Both the position numbers and the translations under genes were made by a program. Shown here piece by piece: positions 1 to 5,910 of a stretch of DNA of 5,927 bases. The stretch is from the NCBI GenBank assembly GCA_012519365.1, contig JAAYQH010000267.1, forward strand, positions 1 to 5,927, written 5' to 3'. The notes beneath the pieces were generated by a model. The model was not told where the DNA came from and did no database searches. It was given only the letters and a program-made list of their open reading frames with translations. This DNA comes from Planctomycetota bacterium. Lineage in GTDB: Bacteria > Planctomycetota > Phycisphaerae > Sedimentisphaerales > Anaerohalosphaeraceae. Numbering within the stretch: position 1 is the stretch's first letter; each line of letters opens with the position of its first letter.

Positions 1-1648
1 CCTGAATATATGTCGTGTTGTATCGCGGTCCGCCGTTGTGATAATTACGGCCTTTACGGATACAATCATCGGTCAGCACAGACAGCATCATCGCCGGCAG
101 ATACCTCGCGTAAAGCCGCTCAATGACATTGTTGCCTTTGACTTTCAGGTCGATAAAATAAGCAAGCTGTTTTTCATACGCCTGCATCACCTGCTCAAAG
201 GACTCAAACATCTCGGCATCACCGGTTTTGGGGCCGACCTGTTTACCCGTCCGCGGATCGACGCCGTTGTTCAGCGCCAGTTCAAAAATCTTCGGCCAGT
301 TGCAGTAGCCCGTCAGCGTACAACTTTCCTTGCCAAAACTGCTGGTCTCCACGCAGCCGCTCGGCCCGCCGCTGCGGGCATCGAACATGGTTTTACCGTC
401 GTGAAGCATTTCTCGGATAATCACATCTGTATTGAATACCGACGGCTGCCCGAAACCGCAGCGAATCACCCGGCAGGCGCGTTTCAAAAACCGCTCCGGA
501 TTTTTGGCACTGATCTGAATACACGCACTGGGCTGAACCAGTCGCATCTGCTCGACCACATCCAGCATCAGATAGGATACCTCATTGACCGCATCGGCCC
601 CGGTGGCCGGATCCACGCCGCCGATATTGATCAGGGCAAAATCCGTATAGGTGCCGCTTTGCTCTTCAGTAATGCCGACTTTCGGCGGGGCGGGCTGATT
701 GTTGAACTTGATCCAAAAACATTGCAGCAGCTCTTTGGCCTGTTCAGTGGTCAGTGCGCCCTCCTCAATCTGGCGTTTATAGAACGGATACAGATGCTGA
801 TCCAGCCGCCCGGGATTGTACGAATCCCAAACGTTCAGCTCGGTAATTACCGCCAGATGAATAAACCAATACGCCTGCAATGCCTCGTGAAAGGTCCGTG
901 GCGCATACGCCGGCACATGCTTGCAGACCGCCGAAATCGTTTCCAGTTCTTTCCGGCGTGCCGGGTTGTGTTCTTTTTTGGCCAGCTCGGCCGCATACTC
1001 GGAATATCGCCTCGCCAGTGTCAAGACCGCCTCAATCGCCAGGTTCATCCCCTTCAGTTCCTGCTCTTTGGAATAAGCCTCCGGATCATTCAGATAGTCC
1101 AAATGTCTCAAATGCGCACGAATGTCATCCTGCATGTCCAGTAAACCGCGACGGTATATTTTATCGTCAAGAATGGCATGGCCGGGGGCTCGCTGTTCCA
1201 TAAATTCCGTAAACACGCCTGCCTCAAAGGCCGTATGCCATTGACGGCTCATCTGGCCGAAGACCTTCTCGCGCATCGTCTTGCCCTTCCAGAAGGGAAT
1301 GATCTTCTCGGCATAGATCTTCTTGACCGACTCATCGACGTCGAAAGAAGTGCGCGACCGCCGGCTCATCACCTCAAAATCCTCAAGCGTATGGCAGCAC
1401 AACTCCGGATAGGTCGGCGTTGCCTTCGGCGCCGGCCCGCGTTCACCCACAATCAGTTCCCCCTCATTGATACACAGGGCCTTATGTTCCATCAGATACT
1501 TCAGAGCCATACCCCGAAGAACAGGCGCTGAAACCTGCATCTGAATACCTGTTTGATAAAAATCAGTAATCAGTTCCGCCCGCTCGGCGCTGATGTACGG
1601 TTTGGTTTCGACGCTTTGTCGTCGTAATCGTGCGACTCGTTCATTCAT
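1..1648 (-). CDS. hypD: Glycyl radical enzyme, trans-4-hydroxy-L-proline dehydratase-like (HypD), C-terminus outside the window
   Basis: The minus strand is open without a stop from an ATG at 1648 to the left edge, giving 549 residues of a family usually near 790. The thiyl-radical motif GPSGCVETSSFGKES places the catalytic Cys at 432 and its acid/base Glu at 434. Other family stretches are VFTEFMEQRAPGH (145-157), NPGRLDQHL (278-286), FNNQPAPPKVGIT (315-327) and NNGVDPRTGKQ (460-470). From memory of C. difficile HypD, its hydroxyproline-pocket residues correspond here to F149, H157, D275, S331, D336, F337 and Y448, with a constant offset that shifts by one at a small indel. HypD dehydrates hydroxyproline to pyrroline-5-carboxylate in the cytoplasm. 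The Gly radical loop is not in the window, so an intact radical site cannot be confirmed. The gene begins 4 bases after the activase stop, so the two should be co-transcribed. Related dehydratases acting on other hydroxyproline isomers, or a PflD-type diol dehydratase, remain possible. Confidence 0.82.
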   Translation of the reverse strand, partial: MNERVARLRRQSVETKPYISAERAELITDFYQTGIQMQVSAPVLRGMALKYLMEHKALCINEGELIVGERGPAPKATPTYPELCCHTLEDFEVMSRRSRTSFDVDESVKKIYAEKIIPFWKGKTMREKVFGQMSRQWHTAFEAGVFTEFMEQRAPGHAILDDKIYRRGLLDMQDDIRAHLRHLDYLNDPEAYSKEQELKGMNLAIEAVLTLARRYSEYAAELAKKEHNPARRKELETISAVCKHVPAYAPRTFHEALQAYWFIHLAVITELNVWDSYNPGRLDQHLYPFYKRQIEEGALTTEQAKELLQCFWIKFNNQPAPPKVGITEEQSGTYTDFALINIGGVDPATGADAVNEVSYLMLDVVEQMRLVQPSACIQISAKNPERFLKRACRVIRCGFGQPSVFNTDVIIREMLHDGKTMFDARSGGPSGCVETSSFGKESCTLTGYCNWPKIFELALNNGVDPRTGKQVGPKTGDAEMFESFEQVMQAYEKQLAYFIDLKVKGNNVIERLYARYLPAMMLSVLTDDCIRKGRNYHNGGPRYNTTYIQ

Positions 1649-1652
1649 AAAA

Positions 1653-2561
1653 TTATCCACCCACTTTCACCTTAAATCCCAACTCTCGCAACCCATGTGC
1701 GAGAACTTTCAGCGTGTGCGGGGCGCTGGCGGGTCGTTGAGGCACATTGCTTGTTCGACCCAGCCGACGCGCCTTGGCGCTGCCGCCGCTATTATACGGC
1801 AAAAGGTCAATTTGCTGAATAGTTTTCAGACTTTTTACGAATTGACCGATTTGCGCAATCGCCTTTAGCTCGTCATTAAACCCCGGCACCACCGGTATGC
1901 GGACAATGATTGATTTGCCAAGCGACGCAAGCAAAGCGATGTTGTCCAGAATCTGTGCATTTTTTACCCCTGTAAAAGCCTCGTGTTTATCCGAATCCAT
2001 ATGCTTGATATCACACAAAAACAAATCGGAAATCTCCGCCATACGCCGTACCACTTGGCTTGGAGCATAACAGGACGTATCCACGGCGGTATGAATATCC
2101 CGCTTCTGACAGCCGCTAAGCAACGCCTTCAGAAAGTCCGGCTGCATCAGCGGCTCGCCGCCCGAAAAAGTAACCCCACCGCCGGAAGTATCGTAAAAAA
2201 TATGGTCTTTTTCGATCTCTCTGAGCACTTCCTCGACTGTAACCGTCTGTCCGACAATCTCACGCGCATTGGACGGGCAGACCGTCAAACATGTTCCGCA
2301 GCAACTGCAACGCGATGCATCGGTTGCCGGGGCACCCTGGATAAGTGTGATTGCCGATTTCGGACAGACCTCTATGCATCGGCCGCATTTAACACACCGC
2401 ACAGGCCGATACATCGGCTCCGGCTGAAGAATCCAGCTTTCAGGGTTATGACACCACGAACACCGAAGCGGACAGCCTTTCAAAAAAACCGTGCTCCGAA
2501 TTCCGGGGCCATCATGAATAGCATATTTTTTTATATCAAAGATTATGCCTTGAGCATTCAT
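1653..2561 (-). CDS. hypE: Glycyl radical enzyme activating enzyme (radical SAM, HypE/PflA type)
   Basis: This 302-residue cytoplasmic protein should use S-adenosylmethionine to abstract a hydrogen from the radical glycine of the downstream enzyme. The radical-SAM cluster motif is GCPLRCSWCHN, with Cys 30, 34 and 37. Two extra ferredoxin-type clusters follow: Cys 56, 59, 62, 66 (CVKCGRCIEVCP) and Cys 85, 88, 91, 95 (CSCCGTCLTVCP). They mark it as the long, two-auxiliary-cluster class of activase rather than the short PflA class. The SAM-binding motif SGGEPL is at 133-138, and DIKHMD at 184-189 is typical of the family. I chose the ATG at 2561 because YAIHDGPGIRSTVF (13-26) then sits at the normal distance from the N-terminus. 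The in-frame ATG at 2636 would add 25 residues unlike the family. It lies 90 bases after the kinase-like gene and 4 bases before the dehydratase gene. The name hypE depends on the partner being HypD. Confidence 0.9.
   Translation of the reverse strand: MNAQGIIFDIKKYAIHDGPGIRSTVFLKGCPLRCSWCHNPESWILQPEPMYRPVRCVKCGRCIEVCPKSAITLIQGAPATDASRCSCCGTCLTVCPSNAREIVGQTVTVEEVLREIEKDHIFYDTSGGGVTFSGGEPLMQPDFLKALLSGCQKRDIHTAVDTSCYAPSQVVRRMAEISDLFLCDIKHMDSDKHEAFTGVKNAQILDNIALLASLGKSIIVRIPVVPGFNDELKAIAQIGQFVKSLKTIQQIDLLPYNSGGSAKARRLGRTSNVPQRPASAPHTLKVLAHGLRELGFKVKVGG
1656..1661 (-). promoter_or_regulatory. Ribosome binding site of the glycyl radical enzyme gene
   Basis: GGTGGA lies 7 bases before the ATG at 1648 and is formed by the last sense codons of the activase (Gly-Gly, then TAA). 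It supports the chosen start and suggests translational coupling of enzyme to activase. Confidence 0.5.
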
Positions 2562-2604
2562 TGAAATTCCAGAATAATCTTGTCTTGTTTGCCTGTCCCC
2601 AAAC

Positions 2605-2642
2605 AAAAAAGTATAACAAAAAACAGAAAAAACCACCCCCCC
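2605..2642. repeat. Cluster of A6 tracts and a C7 run in the kinase-activase gap
   Basis: Plus-strand A6 tracts lie at 2605-2610, 2618-2623 and 2627-2632, and a C7 run lies at 2636-2642. Tract centres are 13 and 9 bases apart, roughly one helical turn, as in bent DNA or UP-type promoter sequence. No stem was found in front of the minus-strand T runs, so I do not call a hairpin terminator here. Confidence 0.5.
2610..2618 (-). promoter_or_regulatory. Possible extended -10 promoter of the activase-dehydratase pair
   Basis: On the minus strand TGTTATACT fits an extended -10 element (TGn plus TATACT, 5 of 6 to consensus). Transcription would start near 2603, about 40 bases before the activase ATG. 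No good -35 box is seen at 16-18 bases; the position is occupied by G/T-rich sequence. The pair may instead be read through from the kinase-like gene. Confidence 0.35.
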
Positions 2643-2651
2643 AATATGCCT

Positions 2652-3467
2652 TTAACGCGCAAACCGTTTTGGGTTGTTCTCAGGTGTGGGGTCGAAACTC
2701 TCGTCGCGATTCAAAAACCCATGGCGATACAGCAGATTCAATATCCTGCGGCGCACGGCACGCACCGGGACGGTCAAAAATCGATGAACCCGAATAGCCA
2801 TGCTGGGCCGTCGCGATAGTGATTTCTCCCGGTCGGTCAACAAGTCCGGTCGAAGCCGACGTTTGTGTTTGAGCAGATGATAGGTATCTTCGCGATGTAA
2901 GAGGGTGCAGATTGGCTTGCACCATCGCCCTTGAAGCAGCAGCGAAATTTGAAAATCGATAAGATAGGGGCGATTATCAATGCCGATTAAAATATTGCCG
3001 CGTTTGTTTAGATCCAAATAGCATACCCCTTGCCGATGAATCTGACCCAAAAGATGTTTCAAATCATCAAAAAAACTATCCGGCAGCGGGGGGGTTTCAT
3101 CGAGAGAATGTCCCTGGATATACCAATACACAAATCCATTCCGTCCGTATTCGCCAATCAATTGCGGAACCTGCTCAAGCGACTGCAGACGCTGTAAAAG
3201 ACCGAATTCCCGTTGTTTGAGAACACGTCCCACCCACGCCAGCGGAATGCCAAGAAAGGATTGAATGCGATTGAGTTTCAAAACGATTCGTTCCGGTTTT
3301 TGAGAGGCTTGAGCCGGCTGATCTGCAGCTTCATAAAGCCCGGTAGCCGCAAAAAAATCATGCTTGAATGTGCGCACCAATGCCCACTGCCGACCTGCGA
3401 TAAAAGCGTGTTTCGGCAAACCGCTCGTGCCGCATGCAAATAGGCTGTTTTTTAGATATTCACGCAC
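2652..3467 (-). CDS. Protein kinase-fold protein of unknown substrate (lipopolysaccharide-kinase/RIO-like)
   Basis: This 271-residue protein has a recognisable kinase skeleton. A likely ATP-binding Lys64 is in RIVLKLNR and a possible helix-C Glu87 in KQREFGLLQRL. A hinge-like stretch, FVYWYIQGHSL, lies at 112-122. The catalytic loop is CYLDLNKRGNILI, with Asp152 and Asn158, followed by YLIDFQ with metal-binding Asp171. HRD is therefore YLD and DFG is DFQ, and Asp to Asn is six residues apart rather than the usual five. A clear glycine-rich loop is not visible. The C-terminal 80 residues are Arg/Lys-rich (for example KHKRRLR, 200-206) with no clear membrane segment. The fold is shared by small-molecule and lipopolysaccharide sugar kinases, RIO kinases and aminoglycoside kinases, so the substrate cannot be named. 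It has its own promoter and a GTG start, lies 127 bases after ispG and 90 bases before the activase, and need not be functionally linked to either. Confidence 0.78.
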   Translation of the reverse strand: MREYLKNSLFACGTSGLPKHAFIAGRQWALVRTFKHDFFAATGLYEAADQPAQASQKPERIVLKLNRIQSFLGIPLAWVGRVLKQREFGLLQRLQSLEQVPQLIGEYGRNGFVYWYIQGHSLDETPPLPDSFFDDLKHLLGQIHRQGVCYLDLNKRGNILIGIDNRPYLIDFQISLLLQGRWCKPICTLLHREDTYHLLKHKRRLRPDLLTDREKSLSRRPSMAIRVHRFLTVPVRAVRRRILNLLYRHGFLNRDESFDPTPENNPKRFAR

Positions 3468-3474
3468 ATTTTTG

Positions 3475-3478
3475 CCTT
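3475..3478 (-). promoter_or_regulatory. Ribosome binding site fixing the GTG start of the kinase-like gene
   Basis: AAGG lies 7 bases before the GTG at 3467. An ATG two bases earlier (3469) is out of frame and reaches a stop after five codons, so GTG is the functional start. Confidence 0.6.
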
Positions 3479-3509
3479 ATTTTTGAGATAGGAAACCCAC
3501 GTCGTCCTT

Positions 3510-3537
3510 ACCATAGGGCAAACCGGCTCGTTGTCAA
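3510..3537 (-). promoter_or_regulatory. Sigma70-type promoter of the kinase-like gene
   Basis: A perfect TTGACA (3537 to 3532) is followed after 16 bases by TATGGT (3515 to 3510, 4 of 6 to consensus). Transcription would start near 3503, giving a leader of about 36 bases before the GTG. The kinase-like gene is therefore probably a separate transcription unit from ispG. Confidence 0.55.
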
Positions 3538-3551
3538 GATGTTGTTCAAGA
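3530..3551. repeat. Short imperfect tandem repeat overlapping the -35 box
   Basis: On the minus strand TCTTGAACAACA is followed directly by TCTTGACAAC, two near-copies differing by one inserted A. The second copy contains the TTGACA of the kinase-gene promoter. It could be an operator or chance. Confidence 0.3.
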
Positions 3552-3594
3552 ATCTAACCGGCTGCTGCCTAACAAGAGAGTTATTTTCGCAAAA

Positions 3595-4677
3595 TCAGCC
3601 GATGGGTTGTGCACCTGATGTGATATGGGAGATTTCCTGCTGTAAAGCGTTCAGCAGATCTCCTTGCGGCACAGTGGCGATACGTTGACCCCCGCGGTAG
3701 AGAAAGCCCTTTCCTTTGGCCGCGCATACCGCCACATCCGCATCCGCTGCTTCGCCGGGGCCGTTCACGATGCAACCCATCACTGCTACCCGCACGGGCA
3801 CATCGAGTGTTCTCAGCAGTGTGCGCACCTTTCGGGCCAGGCCGACCACATCGACCTCACACCTCCCGCAGGTCGGACAGACCACCAGCTCAGGCCCGTG
3901 TTTTTCTGCCAGCCCCAAAGAGCCTAATATCTCTAAACCGAGTTGTGCTTCCTGCACCGGGTCGCCGGCAATGCTTACACGGATCGTATCCCCGATGCCC
4001 TCGGCCAGCAGGGCCCCGATGGCCACCGCTGAAGGCGTGCGGGCATCCTCAACTAATCCCGCGTGAGTCAGTCCGATATGAATCGGGTACTCAAACGCCC
4101 CTGCAATAGCGCGATTGACTTCAATTGTTCGTACGGTATCAGCGCTTTTAGCGCTCAGGACGATATTGTCAAAGCCCGCCTTTTCAAAAAAATGCACATA
4201 CGACTGCATCTCGCTTAACATCAGCGCCACACGCTGATCTTGCTGCACATCGGAAGTTTTCAAATCACGGATACTGGCCTCGTTAACGCCGATGCGAATC
4301 GCCGCAGAGTGCTGTTTAGCACAGTCGATGATCCGCCGAATGTCCAGGGGGTCTTTGATATTGCCGGGATTGAGCCGGATCTTGGCCGCTCCGGCCTCCA
4401 GTGCCTCAATCGCCCGTTGAGGAGAGAAATGAATATCCGCCACGAGCGGGATGGGCGATTTTTCCGCGATTTTTGCAAACGCCTTTGTATCTGCCTGCGT
4501 AGGCACAGCGATTCGCACCAATGCACAACCGGCTGAGGCCAGTTGTTTGACCTGATGCACACAAGCCTGGACATCTGTCGTATGCACCTTGGTCATCGAC
4601 TGCACCGCGATAGGATAACCGCTGCCCAGCCGCAGGGGACCAATGGTAACTGTTTTTGTCTTTCGTCGTTCTAACAT
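3595..4677 (-). CDS. ispG: 4-hydroxy-3-methylbut-2-en-1-yl diphosphate synthase
   Basis: IspG (GcpE) reduces methylerythritol cyclodiphosphate to HMBPP in the MEP isoprenoid pathway, in the cytoplasm, with electrons from flavodoxin or ferredoxin. From the ATG at 4677 the protein has 360 residues, normal for the short bacterial form without the insert seen in plants and Chlamydia. The TIM-barrel half shows PIAVQSMT (22-29), ADIHF (80-84), IRLNPGNI (100-107) and GIGDTIRVS (227-235). The [4Fe-4S] half has CPTCGR with Cys267 and Cys270, and GCIVNGPGE with Cys302 and Glu309, the expected three-Cys-one-Glu ligand set. The usual TEAG motif is THAG here (His205). Family alignment starts at LERRKT, so I use 4677, though it has no good Shine-Dalgarno sequence. 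In-frame ATGs at 4743 (weak GGAT seven bases upstream) and 4800 would add 22 or 41 residues. No hairpin terminator is seen after the TGA stop. Confidence 0.97.
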   Translation of the reverse strand: MLERRKTKTVTIGPLRLGSGYPIAVQSMTKVHTTDVQACVHQVKQLASAGCALVRIAVPTQADTKAFAKIAEKSPIPLVADIHFSPQRAIEALEAGAAKIRLNPGNIKDPLDIRRIIDCAKQHSAAIRIGVNEASIRDLKTSDVQQDQRVALMLSEMQSYVHFFEKAGFDNIVLSAKSADTVRTIEVNRAIAGAFEYPIHIGLTHAGLVEDARTPSAVAIGALLAEGIGDTIRVSIAGDPVQEAQLGLEILGSLGLAEKHGPELVVCPTCGRCEVDVVGLARKVRTLLRTLDVPVRVAVMGCIVNGPGEAADADVAVCAAKGKGFLYRGGQRIATVPQGDLLNALQQEISHITSGAQPIG

Positions 4678-4755
4678 CTTTTCTGTGACACGCAATGCAC
4701 CTTTATACCAAAAGGCCGGAATAATTGCGGCCGTATTCAACATTGTTATATCCGA

Positions 4756-4786
4756 ATTATATCCAACGCGGCTTAAGGGTGGTGAA
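4756..4786 (-). promoter_or_regulatory. Possible second, proximal promoter of ispG
   Basis: A perfect TATAAT (4761 to 4756) is preceded at a long 19-base spacing by TTCACC (4786 to 4781). If used, transcription would start near 4749. That leaves about 72 bases of leader before the 4677 start and rules out the 4800 start on this transcript. Confidence 0.25.
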
Positions 4787-4844
4787 CCATTTTCATACAT
4801 TGTTCATAGGCCGGTCGTTGTCCAACCAAACTCAGATCGTAGTG

Positions 4845-4874
4845 TTTATACCAAAAGTCGCCTCTGCAAGTCAA
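4845..4874 (-). promoter_or_regulatory. Extended -10 promoter reading toward ispG
   Basis: TTGACT (4874 to 4869) and TATAAA (4850 to 4845) are 18 bases apart, and the -10 is preceded by TGG, giving the extended form TGGTATAAA. Predicted start is near 4838. The leader is about 38 bases to the ATG at 4800 or about 160 bases to the preferred start at 4677. Confidence 0.5.
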
Positions 4875-4889
4875 CAAAAACCTTCTTTC

Positions 4890-4918
4890 TTGCAAATATG
4901 TAAACAGCCCACTACAAT
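4890..4918 (+). promoter_or_regulatory. Promoter of the alpha/beta hydrolase gene
   Basis: TTGCAA (4890-4895) and TACAAT (4913-4918) are separated by the ideal 17 bases. Predicted start is near 4925, about 29 bases before the ATG at 4954. It stands back to back with the ispG promoter, with 15 bases between the two -35 boxes. Confidence 0.55.
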
Positions 4919-4940
4919 AAGGCAAATTGGCGACTGAGAA

Positions 4941-4946
4941 AAGGGA
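4941..4946 (+). promoter_or_regulatory. Ribosome binding site for the 4954 start
   Basis: AAGGGA lies 7 bases before the ATG at 4954, the better-spaced of two similar sites. It favours the longer hydrolase over the family-length form. Confidence 0.55.
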
Positions 4947-4953
4947 TTTTACG

Positions 4954-5874
4954 ATGCCCAGAACACTCTTATTGTGGCTATTGATTGCGGCAATGCTCGG
5001 GTGGTTTATGTGGCCTCGGCTGAAAAAAGGGACGATAATGTCCACTATAGGATTTAGCATTGGCATTTTACTTGCGATTTATGGGGCACTGGCGATTCTT
5101 CTGTTCGCATTTCAACACAAACTTTTGTATATCCCGTGGCGTAAGGTGGAAGCCACCCCCGCTGACCTCTACTTGCCATTTGAAGATGTCCAAATCGAAA
5201 CCCCCGACGGCATGAAACTTTCTGCTTGGTATATCCCGGCTGAAAATTCAGATTGTACGGTCTTATTTTGCCACGGCAATGCCGGAAACATCAGCCATCG
5301 TCTCGATACCCTGGCCCTTTTCTATGAACTGGGGATAAATTCTCTGATATTTGACTACCGCGGCTACGGCCAGAGTACCGGCAAAACCACAGAAGAGGGG
5401 ACCATTCTTGATACCCTGGCTGCTTTCCAATGGTTGAGCGACCAGAAAGACCTGCCGCCCGAGTCGATTATTCTTTTTGGTCGCTCACTTGGCGGGGCGG
5501 TCGCGGCCCAAGCCGCTGCGAATCTGCCCCAGACCCCACCGGCCGGGTTGGTGGTGGAAAGCGCTTTTACCTCTTTTGTGGATATTGGATCGCATTATTA
5601 TCCGTGGCTCCCAGTGCGGTGGTTTGCCCGATACTCCTACAATACACTCAAAGCGATTCAAAATGTTCCTTGCCCTGTCGTGGTTATCCACAGCCCCGAT
5701 GATGAGATTATTCCTTACGAAATGGGGTGCCGCCTTTACGAGGCCGCCCCAGCGCCGAAGCGGTTTTTCCAATTAAAAGGTTCACACAACGAAGGCTTCT
5801 TCGTTCACTTGGATTTGTATCGCTCAATCTGGCTCGAGACAATCTCATTTATTGCCGAACAGAGAACGCCGTGA
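4954..5874 (+). CDS. Membrane-anchored alpha/beta hydrolase (BEM46/YfhR-like)
   Basis: This 306-residue serine hydrolase has a complete catalytic set. The oxyanion-region motif is CHGNAGN (106-112), the nucleophile elbow GRSLG carries Ser178, the acid is probably Asp250 in HSPDDEIIP (246-254), and His278 is in GSHNEGFF. DYRGYGQSTG (134-143) and the preceding TPDGMKLSAWYIP (83-95) are typical of the BEM46/YfhR branch. The hydrophobic stretch 32-53 is the single N-terminal membrane anchor expected in that branch. The 4954 start adds a second hydrophobic segment (about 4-20). An in-frame ATG at 5038 also has a strong AAGGGA site, 5 bases upstream, and would give a 278-residue protein of typical family length. 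A TTG at 4927 is less likely, because it nearly coincides with the predicted transcript start. Substrate is unknown; family members are annotated as esterases, lipases or peptidases without firm physiology. It is divergent from ispG, and no partner gene is visible. Confidence 0.9.
   Translation: MPRTLLLWLLIAAMLGWFMWPRLKKGTIMSTIGFSIGILLAIYGALAILLFAFQHKLLYIPWRKVEATPADLYLPFEDVQIETPDGMKLSAWYIPAENSDCTVLFCHGNAGNISHRLDTLALFYELGINSLIFDYRGYGQSTGKTTEEGTILDTLAAFQWLSDQKDLPPESIILFGRSLGGAVAAQAAANLPQTPPAGLVVESAFTSFVDIGSHYYPWLPVRWFARYSYNTLKAIQNVPCPVVVIHSPDDEIIPYEMGCRLYEAAPAPKRFFQLKGSHNEGFFVHLDLYRSIWLETISFIAEQRTP
5027..5032 (+). promoter_or_regulatory. Internal ribosome binding site for a possible 5038 start of the hydrolase
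   Basis: AAGGGA with 5 bases to an in-frame ATG at 5038. Translation from here would remove the first hydrophobic segment and leave the family-typical single anchor. Confidence 0.4.
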
Positions 5875-5896
5875 GCAATGCTGTTGGGAGGTTCAA

Positions 5897-5910
5897 AATT
5901 CCACGGAATT
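5897..5910. repeat. Short perfect inverted repeat at the right edge
   Basis: AATTCC and GGAATT are separated by two bases, followed by a G-rich stretch (CGGGGATACGGGACG). I have a weak memory of similar palindromic sequence beside IS200-like/REP-associated transposase genes. The remaining 53 bases after the hydrolase contain no gene I can support. Short open frames starting at 5871 or 5878 run off the edge without recognisable residues. Confidence 0.3.

Noticed and set aside
38..1144. Long plus-strand open frame (368 codons)
   Set aside because: It lies opposite the glycyl radical enzyme gene, whose minus-strand frame is open throughout and has clear family motifs. The plus-strand translation shows no domain.
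1178..1531. Plus-strand open frame (117 codons)
   Set aside because: Antisense shadow of the N-terminal part of the dehydratase gene, with no recognisable motif.
1593..2564. Plus-strand open frames opposite the activase (1593-1868 and 1983-2564)
   Set aside because: They mirror the radical-SAM gene, and their Cys/His-poor translations match nothing known.
2562..2651. Rho-independent terminator after the kinase-like gene
   Set aside because: Minus-strand T runs are present but no stem-loop could be paired in front of them.
3541..3594. Terminator after ispG
   Set aside because: The only stem visible is GGC-AGCA-GCC, three base pairs without a following T run.
3664..4109. Several overlapping plus-strand frames opposite ispG
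   Set aside because: Three overlapping frames in the same stretch are expected from codon bias of the highly conserved ispG gene.
4800..4953. Riboswitch or small RNA in the divergent control region
   Set aside because: No conserved riboswitch core or strong hairpin was recognised; the promoters explain the region adequately.
5485..5772. Minus-strand open frame inside the hydrolase
   Set aside because: Opposite the catalytic Ser/Asp region of a well-supported gene. No ribosome site or domain supports it.
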